Part shown: positions 55,616 through 64,000 of the stretch, in pieces | How the letters are laid out: each line of letters opens with the position of its first letter | Position numbering within the stretch: position 1 is the stretch's first letter | Assembly: GCA_949825025.1 (NCBI GenBank) | Contig: OX463779.1 | Coordinates: forward strand, 44,473,249-44,537,248 | Reading direction: 5' to 3' | DNA: 64,000 nt | From: Siphlonurus alternatus | Lineage: Eukaryota; Arthropoda; Insecta; Ephemeroptera; Siphlonuridae | The notes under the pieces: model-generated | The model's database searches: none | What the model was told of the DNA's origin: nothing | What the model saw: only the letters and a program-made list of their open reading frames with translations | Made by a program: the position numbers and the translations under genes

Positions 55616-55885
55616 TTTGCCACCAGTGGGAGTCACCATACAACATCTTTTATATTTTTTTGTATGTTGTTGTCTTTTTTTATCCCCCTTCTTTTTTGTT
55701 TTCTCTCTCTCCTTCTGTTTGGTTTCATTTAAAGTCAGCAGTGAGAGAATCCTCTTGTGCTAGCCGTCTCATCAGCAGGTGACTTCCCCTCTTACCTGAT
55801 GACGTCACTTCCGTCCACCTCCATGAAGAGGGAGCTACTTTCTCACGCTCCCGCCTTCGCCGCGGGCTCTCGCAACATCATCCTG
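55616..55885. other. GC-richer patch with CRE and E-box-like motifs
   Basis: A patch of mixed composition contains TGATGACGTCACTTCCG (55798-55814), which includes the palindromic CRE core TGACGTCA, and CAGCAGGTGACTTCC. A 72-codon frame (55757-55975) covers it but its translation has no recognisable domain. It is possibly regulatory. Confidence 0.25.
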
Positions 55886-56844
55886 CAAAAAAATATCGTT
55901 CTGAACTTAACCTTGAACTTACACCAACTTGCACATAATTTTAATTTGATTGATGCAAATTTTATTTGGCGTTAGGACACGTAATTAATTTAATTATTTA
56001 ATTAAAAAAGTTTAAAACTTTAAATATTATTTTTTGTTTTTATTGAGTCAAAAAGTCACCAGACGTCGCGTAGATTTGTAAATATGATGAGCCTGATGGA
56101 GCATACCTTATGGACATAAACGTAGGAGCGAGAATAATGATCGTAATTAAGTTTAGTACATTCATTGAGTTAAAACTTAAAAACTGTCCGACTAGTTCAG
56201 AGTCCCGCTGAGCAGTTGTACATAATGTTAATTTGTTATTAATTAAAACAGCTGTTTTCAACATATTTAATTATAAAATGTTCAGTCATTTTGTACTGAT
56301 AAAAAAAATAGAATAGAAAAATATATTTTATTTTTTTCAACTCATTTTATTAATTCAAAACACACATAGTTTAATCACATTACAGTACATAACAAAACTA
56401 CGTACATAGAAATACGTGAACAAAATATAAAATTAGATTTTTTTTAAGATTAATTTTTAATTTATATTTTGTACAAGAAAAATAGTTGAGAAGATTTATT
56501 ATATAGAAACTAAGCTAGCGAAACACATTTTCATTTGTGTTGTGTCATTACGTTTATTAAAACTGTCTTGATTTTATTCAATTTACTGACTTCAAGTAAA
56601 AAGGTCAAAGGGGTAAATTTTTTTTTTTCATTTAAAGTTTCGTAAAACTAAAGTGCAATGATGGAATGGTGACATTCTCTCTCTTTATGCATTTTAATCA
56701 AAATACATCATTTGTAAAATTATGATAATAATTTTCTTAAAAATTTAATAACTATACAACAATGTTTTCCAGTTGATAAAAAAATATTGCATCCCTAATT
56801 GACTGTTTAGTTTTGAATTGAACTGAGTGTACCAATTTTACTGC
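55886..56844. other. AT-rich spacer
   Basis: No gene or repeat that I can support. Confidence 0.5.
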
Positions 56845-57184
56845 ATGTACAGTCATCGCCTCGGAAAATTTCCCTTTGCGGCCTTGTTAATCACCATGCC
56901 CCGTAAGAATAAGTTGGGTCATACACTGCCTTCTTATCACATCGTATCACTTCGTATGATAAAGATTTAGAACGGTACTAAATGAGAAATTTTCAATGTC
57001 ATGCGATGCAATACGATACGAAGCTGTGTGTGCGGCGTACATCTGATCGCATAGGTTCATAATTTTTTTATCATACGATGCGAAATCATGTGATCCTGTG
57101 TGAAAAAGCCCTTATATACATGGTGGTATGGTCATGGTTAACATGGCTGTAAGTGAGAAATTTTCCAAGGCAAGGAGTGTACAT
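56845..57184. mobile_element. Family H palindromic MITE hosting a family E MITE in its loop
   Basis: The host arms ATGTACAGTCATCGCCTCGG ... GGCCTTGTTAATCACCATG and CATGGTTAACATGGCTG ... GTGTACAT correspond to those at 24328-24663. Between them is a family E element (56914-57111) instead of family D. The host is otherwise the same length. Confidence 0.84.
56914..57111. mobile_element. MITE family E, nested copy
   Basis: ATACGATACGAAGCTGTGTG, CTGATCGCATAGGTTC and TACGATGCGAAATCATGTGA match the right half of 18494-18880. The left end (TTGGGTCATACACTGCC) is degenerate. Confidence 0.75.
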
Positions 57185-57452
57185 TGATTTAATAACTTCA
57201 ATAAAAAATTAATGGTCTGGCTGAGAAGTAGAGACCATGCACTAATTAATGGACTAATTTATTGTGTTTATATTTTTTATATCAGGGCTGCAGTAGAGTC
57301 AGCCGAAGTAACTTTTGTCCCCCCTAGCAGACTCACTTTTGTTTGGCGCAGCAACCCCGAGTTGTGTTTTCTCTCGCTGCCGTCGTTGTTTTTACGTCGC
57401 TTCCTTGTGTGCGTCTCCACAGTTTTTCTCTCGTTTTTTTCCCTACAAATTG

Positions 57453-57560
<108 letters not shown>

Positions 57561-57984
57561 TTTACAACAGAGGCAAAGGATAAGCAAACACCACCACATT
57601 CTCCTTCTTTGTTTTTTGTTTTTGTTTTTTTTTGCAGATTTTCTTTTCATTTAGATAAGAAGGTCAGTAAAATATCCCGACGACAGGAGAAAATTAAGCT
57701 CTCCATATTGTATATAAAGTTAAGTTAAGCAAACAAAAGGACAAAAAATCTTATTTTGTTATTTGTATAACATTGCAAACATGTCATGTAAAACAAACAC
57801 TTCTTTAGGATTTCAGTCAAGAGAGCAAATTACAATTTGTTCGATTTTTTTAAAATGATTTTGATTGGTTTTATAAAAAAAAACGTTTTTGAGGTATCAT
57901 TTTTGTTAGCATAAATGCAGGTTATAAAGATGATGAATATTAAGATGATGACACTAGTATTTAGGGTGGATAGAGACGAGAATT

Positions 57985-58124
57985 CATCAGAACCAAGTTT
58001 AGGAGGGAGGGGGTTATCCTTAAGATCAATGTTAAAAAAAAATTGAATGTGGGAAATGCCTATATTGCCTATGGGTATGTTAAATCCAAAACTTCGGGGG
58101 GGGGGGGTTGGATCCGTGCCTGAT
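57985..58124. mobile_element. Degenerate hAT-like MITE, right end preserved
   Basis: It ends TTGGATCCGTGCCTG and shares ATCAATGTTAAAAAAAAATT, GTGTGG/ATGTGGGAAA and TGTTAAATCCAAAA with 63231-63394. The left terminus is not recognisable. CAGGC-type ends resemble those of hAT elements. Confidence 0.6.
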
Positions 58125-58628
58125 GGATACAGCCAGCGTTTTCGATCGAGGGTGGGGGGTAGAAAGGAGCAGTCCCTATATAATTATTCAGCAATGCTTT
58201 TTTTTTTCAGACTTTACTTTTGACGGGGCAACGAGTGGTAGCAACTTCTACGTTTTTTTATGAATTTTTGGAGTGGGAGAGAACCTGTTTGTCTGCTACT
58301 ATTTATATGAAGATTACGAAATATTAAATTAAAATATTAAAATCCTTTGTTACATCTTTGAATGAGAATGAGTCTATCATAATCAAATCTTATTAATGAC
58401 TATTAATGCTTTTAACGTATATGAAAGTTTGTCTAACTATGCAGTAATAAATTTATTAAAATTTATTACACTTAGAAAAAAAAAATTGATTTATTTTTTT
58501 TTATTAAACTAATTTATAAAGACACAAGTCTTATATATATACATACTTTAATTAAAGTTAAAAAATATGACAAAGATTTATTATAATAACCTGCTAATAA
58601 GTTAAAAAAAATAAAGTCAAGAAGTATA
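58125..58628. other. AT-rich spacer
   Basis: No gene or repeat that I can support. Confidence 0.5.
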
Positions 58629-58857
58629 CACTTCTCAAAATATTTGGCTGAATTTTTGATATCTTATATTCAGTGGATTAAAACGCCTAAATTATGATTT
58701 TTCAGGTGTTTCATTGCGTATTTTCAGTAGTCAGTATAACCTATATACTTACAGTATATGTTGACTACTGAATAATGAATAATAATGACTACGAAATACC
58801 TGAAAAATCATGTTTTAATATAAGAAGTAAAAAATTCAGCCAAATTTTTGAAGACTG
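58629..58857. mobile_element. MITE, family M, short copy 2
   Basis: CACTTCTCAAAATATTTGGC and GCCAAATTTTTGAAGACTG pair imperfectly at the ends. ATATCTTATATTCAGTGGAT and the centre TACTTACAGTATATG match 45841-46083. It is more degenerate than that copy. Confidence 0.82.
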
Positions 58858-60568
58858 TATATATGAAGAAGAATATGAAAGATTTATTTTCTCTTACATG
58901 GTTGTGATGTCTGCATGATTTCAAGCTGTGCTCTAGGGAGACAGAAGGTCAGTCCATCTGCAGAAATGATGGAGCGTCTTCTTTTGATCTTTTTTATAGA
59001 TATAAAAAAAAATGGATATTTCTTCTGTGTTCCTCCCCTTTATTATACAAACTGGACAACTAAGGGTGGGGGTTGATGACAGGGCAAGGGCAGACTGAAT
59101 GATAGTCAGATTCAACCTGCTGACGTCAAAAGTACATTATTCTCAATATTCACTTTCTATATACGTTAATATAGACAAAAAAATGGGATGAGAATAAATT
59201 TAATATGGATTTTAAACCAAACTATAGGGTGGAAAAATGAACTTTTTAATACAGTATATGGACATTTATGTATAATTTTTCATTTATAATTAGTAAATTA
59301 TGTATTTCCTTATGGTTCATTTTTTTTTCAAAGATTCATATGAAATGACGCCAGTATATAACAAACTTGAATATTTAATTTAATGTATTGCACATTTATT
59401 TACATGTTAAATAAAAAGTTAAAGTTCTTTTCTCACTATTTTGTTTTGTTTTTTTCGGAAATACATTGCTGTGGGTGGCTAACTAAGAATTACAAACCTT
59501 TTCAAATTTTTTGTAGAAGTATTTTATATTTTTTTTCCACTTTAAAAAAGTTACGGGTCGTCTCCCCCCCCCACCTCTCTCCTAGTAAATCAATATTAAT
59601 AATGCATTTTAGTTATATTTCTATACCTTAACGATTAATATCAGTTACTGCTGGAGTCAAAGAATATTTCCCTGCAAACGAATCGAATGAAATAAATTTA
59701 AAAAAAAAAATCGAGAATGTTTTAAAACTTAATCGCTTATAGTTTGAGCATATTCAGTCTTGCAGTTTTCTTACAACAGCTCCATTTCCGGTTTTCGTCC
59801 TTAAGGCCAATGTTAAACTTCTACATCAATTTTCACAAAACTGATAAAACAGATTCGCTTCAAAATTTGTATGCCACCTATTGATGGTGAGTTCTAAGTC
59901 CCCTGCAAGTCTTGTTGCATTCAGGCGCTACGATTACGATATATCAATATACTGAGATTCATCCTTAAAGCAGTGTTCAATATAATTTAGAAAAAAAATA
60001 TAGATTGACAATTAATATACGAACATATAGTTTACCATATTCGTACAATACTCGAGCTTCCACAGTTTAAAATTTTCCTCCTATGTTCATTTTTGTGCGA
60101 TACCGAGAGATTACAATTACGTGATGACGGATGGTGCTCACGCTTGAGAGACTCCTCGGCTCGCGGCGAGTTATATAATATAGTCTCTCGGACAATGGCC
60201 AGACGGTCACCAGGACTACTAATTAATTCTCATAACGAGAAAAATCATACTTCCGTGTCGTTGAACAATTACGTAGCTTATTACAAGACGTGTTGAACTG
60301 AAAAATTATTTTTTTAAAAAATTATTAATATTATGAAGTTAATTTACACTTCATGAAAGTTGGAATGTTACTGATGTCTGATACAAAAAGAGATACAGAT
60401 TCATAGTTTGGAGGAGAGGTAATAAGTAAGGCATTCAGTTTAATTATCCAACCAAGCACCCACAGAATCTATAATATACGAAAATATGGTAACGGTAGGG
60501 CTATCTGGAGTTATGTGCACGTACTTATATTTTCCAAAATGGGTGTTAAATTTTTATATCGGATTAAA
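58858..60568. other. AT-rich spacer with small structured patches
   Basis: A patch at about 60095-60215 contains CCGAGAGAT and the mirrored TCTCTCGG 80 bases later, plus CTCGGCTCGCGGCGAG. No gene can be supported. Confidence 0.4.
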
Positions 60569-60797
60569 AGTTGGATATTCAGGAGCGATTTCTAGCTTGC
60601 GACACGATGCGAATAATGCGCACTTGCTGTAACATCCATTGGCGACCATATTTGTCGATTAAAAAAAAAAGTATCGTAATTAGTAATTAACGCGATATTC
60701 GCGCTGCCGCAACCCGGTCGCTCGCCGCAAAGGATTTCATAGTTACGTCAAAATCGCATTGCATCGTATCGCCATTATCGCTCATGAAAATCTACCT
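60569..60797. mobile_element. PIF/Harbinger-like MITE, family D, copy 8
   Basis: The ends AGTTGGATATTCAGGAGCGA and TCGCTCATGAAAATCTACCT are diverged, but GCGCACTTGCTGTAACATCC is intact. The right flank is TTA. Internally, CCCGGTCGCTCGCCGC is an extra short segment compared with copy 1. Confidence 0.82.
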
Positions 60798-61129
60798 TTA
60801 TATAAACTTATGCTTTGGTGCATGTATGGTTTTTGTTTCAATAGAAATTGAAACCATCGATAAAATTTATTTTTATTGGTATATTTGTAATGTTTGTTTG
60901 CAAATAAACGATCAATGAGAATCAAAAATAAAATATTTTCCCAATGTTTCATATGATTATTGATTCATAAATTGATTAAGATGTATTTACGAACAGACCT
61001 TAAAATAGTTTAATTTTCATTACGAATATTCTAAAGTAACTATATTAAATTAAAATATTATCATTTTTTATTAAAAAAACCAACACAATATGTTTCCATT
61101 AGCGTCAAACATTTCACTTATCCACATTT
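60798..61129. other. AT-rich spacer
   Basis: No gene or repeat that I can support. Confidence 0.5.
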
Positions 61130-61360
61130 ATATTTTATTCGATCGTGCTGCGTATATTTTTGCGTCTGTCTGGCGACTGATTCCACTTGAATGCGTGTCT
61201 CCGGAGAGACGGTGGTGGAAACGTGCGAGTGTCACGTGTGGTGTGGTCGCGCGAGGTGACAGCTGACCTCCCCCCCCCCTGTCCAGACAGAGAGCTTTGA
61301 ATTAATCCAAGCTTTCATTGCTCTCACGCTCTCTGATCATACTCACAGAATTTGCTGCCC
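61130..61360. other. GC-rich patch
   Basis: CpG-rich sequence with CGTGTCTCCGGAGAGACGG (a short palindrome at 61195-61213), GTCACGTGTGGTGTGGTCGC and GGTGACAGCTGACCTCC. A regulatory role is possible, but no exon is supported. Confidence 0.25.
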
Positions 61361-61835
61361 CTATATATAAAAAAAGCATATATCCTATAATAATTATATA
61401 AGTTTATAACAGTAAGGCGGGTCGAACACAGACTAGTATTACTGCGATCGTATATAATATGTATTCGCAGTTAAAACGTCTACCTAATTTAAGTAGCTAA
61501 GTATTAATTTAATGTACATAAATCAGATATCACTTTTAAGATTTCAAATGCTTAAAATATACATTCTTCCTAAAATAAATAGCTTGAATAAAGTTAACAT
61601 ACCTAAATTACGTATAATATAATAAACTGCAAAATATGGAATTTGTCGTACTTACAATTTAAATCTATTTAAAATAATCACAAAAACACCTAAAATTTAT
61701 GGTATCTAACTGCAGTATGTACCTAAAATAGGGATAATTATTATATTTATCCTCTAATCACAATTACCTCAAAATAGGTAGATGCTTTTATTTTACTATA
61801 ACATATTATTACTATTGATTGCCCCTAAAATGCAT
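61361..61835. other. AT-rich spacer
   Basis: Contains loosely repeated TACCTAAAATA / CACCTAAAATTT words (for example near 61688 and 61720). No gene or clear repeat. Confidence 0.4.
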
Positions 61836-61993
61836 GCGATTGTACGTTTCTTATTTAGAACCGGTATTAAATTTCTTGTCATACGAAGGCATACGATACG
61901 AAGCTTTGTGTGCGGCTACACCTGATCGCATAGATTCTTACTTTATAAATCATACGCTGCGAAATCATGTGATCCTGTATGAGAGAGACCTAA
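61836..61993. mobile_element. MITE family E, right half
   Basis: TTAGAACCGGTATTAAAT, CATACGAAGGCATACGATAC and CATACGCTGCGAAATCATGT, ending TGTATGAGAGAGACCTAA, match the right half of 18494-18880. The left terminus is absent. Confidence 0.78.
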
Positions 61994-62830
61994 TAATTAG
62001 TTGTTATACGTTAATTTGTTCATCTACTCAAGTGTAAAGGTATAACGAGTAATAATCTTATTATAAAATAAAATTCATTATATCAAGTATCAATTACCGT
62101 AGATATAATTATTAATGGGAAACTGCATAAAAATATTATTATTATTTTATTATATTATAGATTTATTAGTAATAACATCAAATCATGCAGTTGATTAAAA
62201 TATCGTTTATATAAGCTATATATTTTTTCTAATGTAAATAATTAGTTTCTGCTTCACTTGATATATCATTACCATGGATTATAATGAACAGTACTGTACA
62301 AGTACGTACAGAAATCATTGAAAAATTGAAATTTAATATTATTTCAAATATCTTGTTACAAGTTTATTTACATTTTCATATCACAATTTATTTTCAAATG
62401 TGTATGTTTTGCTAGAGAATAATATTATGATGAATATTTTAATATACCAAAAAATTACAATTATCAGACAAGAAACACAAATTTAATAATAACTCTATCA
62501 ATACACTGGCTAGAATTTTGTAATAAAAATTAACCTTCACAATGTGTATCAAATTGTATAACAAGTTACCACTTTTTGTGTGAAAGAAATTATAAATGAC
62601 AGAGATTTTAAAAATTCTGTGAAACTGTTGTGTGTTTTTTGTTTTTTTATAGCGTTAGTCCTTATTTACAGATTAAGTTCTAATAAATATTTTTTGACGT
62701 GTCTAACCTCCACATTAAAAGTGCTTGCATTATCAATATTTATATTTGTTTATGTTTTGAAGTTGAGAAATAAACCATTTTAAATTTGACAAATAATGGA
62801 CATTGCAAGAGAACAATCAAATAGAACGAT
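61994..62830. other. AT-rich spacer
   Basis: No gene that I can support. A 67-codon frame (62580-62783) is hydrophobic and AT-rich, with no recognised domain. Confidence 0.45.
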
Positions 62831-62837
62831 GAACAAC

Positions 62838-62897
62838 AGGTCAGTCGGGATTGGTCAAAAAGGTCATGTGAGCTACGTGACCTCGGTACGTGACCTC
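62838..62897. promoter_or_regulatory. Cluster of four AGGTCA half-sites
   Basis: AGGTCA occurs at 62838 and 62861, and its complement TGACCT at 62878 and 62891. The last two are part of an exact 11-base duplication, TACGTGACCTC (62874 and 62887). These are nuclear receptor half-sites, and the flanking TCATGTGA and TACGTGAC are also bHLH/bZIP-like. The cluster sits in a more GC-rich patch (about 62810-63080). Regulation is inference. Confidence 0.3.
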
Positions 62898-63230
62898 AGA
62901 GGTGAGTGCTAGGCTGTCTCTTCTATTACACCTCAATTTGAACGGTGGCAAACCCTCGTCAAAGTCTTATCGTTCAGTTTTCCTCTCACAATCTGCACGC
63001 ATTACCACATCTGCAGTTCTCGCAGAGTAAGCTTTTCTCACTTCATTGTCATTCACTGCTGCGACGACGTGCCAACCCAATATCTTCTGGATGTTTATAC
63101 AGTAGGTATATATTTTCGATAAAATAGTCCACAAAATAATGTATTAGCATATTTTTTTTATCTTATGTTGTAAGGTACTGGCTACAATTAAGTGACTGAA
63201 TTTAACTTCTCGGCTCTTCTTTGACCTGAC

Positions 63231-63394
63231 CAGGCACGGATTTTTAAAATCAAATTTTGGGAGGGTCTTTCTTCATAAGACCAATGTTAAAAAAAAATTA
63301 GAGTGTGGAAAATGATTATTTTGCAAATGTTAAATCCAAAATTTTGGAGAAGGCTGCAGCCCCCCCCCCCAACCACCCCCTGGATCCACGCCTG
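63231..63394. mobile_element. hAT-like MITE with CAGGC ends
   Basis: It begins CAGGCACGGATTTTTAAAAT and ends TGGATCCACGCCTG. The interior shares ACCAATGTTAAAAAAAAATT with 57985-58124. No clear 8-bp duplication is seen. It includes a C10 tract. Confidence 0.65.
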
Positions 63395-63429
63395 AACTAT
63401 TGTCTGTCTCTTTCAAACCAGGGCGTCCA

Positions 63430-63512
63430 TGGCCTAGCAATCTATCCCAATATTCACCTGGTTGTGACTGAAGAAACCATGGAAACCTCAGTCAGGATGG
63501 TCAGGTTTGATT
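63430..63512 (-). mobile_element. Diverged SINE body fragment (minus strand)
   Basis: GACTGAAGAAACCATGGAAA followed by CCTCAGTCAGGATGG is the complement of the SINE body motif near 31930-31955 (CCTGACTGAGGTTTTCCACGG). CTATCCCAATATTCACCTGG beside it parallels the fragment at 7337-7445. Confidence 0.5.
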
Positions 63513-63660
63513 AGTAGAAATAAAAAAAAACTTTTTATTTTCACCTGAATACTTTGACTGCAACTTAATGTTATTGTGAGTATAAAGGGTTGCCTTAGTT
63601 AAGGGGGAATCATAAACAAGAGACATGATATATACAACTTATTGTGACATTGTGACCCCT

Positions 63661-63769
63661 AGTTGAAAAATTACGTCTTCAAGTCATCCTTTACACGTCT
63701 AAACCTAATCTTTTTACCTTTCAAACACATCTTATTTCTTTCTCGCTCAAAGTGAGGATGAAAATTTCA
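63661..63769 (+). repeat. Dispersed repeat family P, copy 3, truncated
   Basis: AGTTGAAAAATTACGTCTTC, TTTACACGTCTAAACCTAAT and CTCAAAGTGAGGATGAAA match the first ~110 bp of 22831-23063. The rest of the family is missing. Confidence 0.8.
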
Positions 63770-64000
63770 AATGAAGATAAGATTATATATTATGTGTATT
63801 AATTTAAAAAATAACTGACAATCATTTTTATGACAAATATAAGTACAGAATGATGGATATCATTGAGTGAAATGTAATACTGTTAAAAAATAAATGATAT
63901 CCTTTGAATTTATGTACTTAAGTAGAATCAATCTTTTTACCAAATAAGTTAAAATATTTGTTATAAAATTAATTAATTTTTAATTAACATTAAAGTATTA
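63770..64000. other. AT-rich end of window
   Basis: No gene or repeat that I can support. Confidence 0.5.

Overview
This window looks like gene-free nuclear DNA from a repeat-rich, AT-rich animal genome, most likely an arthropod and plausibly an insect. The best taxonomic clue is a retroposed repeat family whose head matches 5S rRNA in an arthropod-like form (internal box GGATGGGTGACC). Microsatellites, a tRNA-derived SINE and dozens of short palindromic DNA transposons also point to eukaryotic intergenic or intronic sequence. I could not identify any protein-coding gene, rRNA gene or functional tRNA gene. The open frames are short and most lie in microsatellites or inverted-repeat elements. 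The species assignment is inference.

Layout. 1-9 kb: AT-rich DNA with two copies of a ~105-bp MITE, a 5S-derived SINE, two long-TIR MITEs, a GC-rich patch with a TATA motif (5.07-5.29 kb) and a 384-bp TTAA-flanked palindrome. 8.9-11 kb: a tRNA-derived SINE, four MITEs lined up end to end (9430-10291), and a MITE carrying another MITE in one arm. 14.5-20.4 kb: a dense run of palindromic elements plus a ~157-bp tandem repeat. 20.4-30 kb: sparser, with one MITE nested in the loop of another (24.3 kb), a palindromic minisatellite (27 kb) and a perfect DR5 nuclear-receptor-type motif (28.9 kb). 30-37 kb: more MITEs, the second 5S SINE and non-LTR 3' tails. 40.9-43.2 kb: a 2.28-kb hAT-like element in an (AT)n tract. 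46.4-52.8 kb: a 6.4-kb nested structure. MITE-type ends enclose a second pair of inverted termini, which in turn enclose a GC- and CpG-rich island (about 47.5-51.2 kb) of unrecognised origin. 53-64 kb: a diverged 5S SINE, further MITEs and a cluster of AGGTCA half-sites (62.84-62.90 kb).

The main theme is transposon ecology. At least fifteen distinct inverted-repeat families occur, many two to eight times. They repeatedly insert into each other at preferred sites (TTA/TAA or TTAA), producing trains, loops within loops and mosaic cores. Family letters (A/B, D, E, F, G, H, I, J, K, M, N, O, P, R and others) are my own labels, defined at first use in the entries. All identities rest on reading the sequence by eye, without database comparison.
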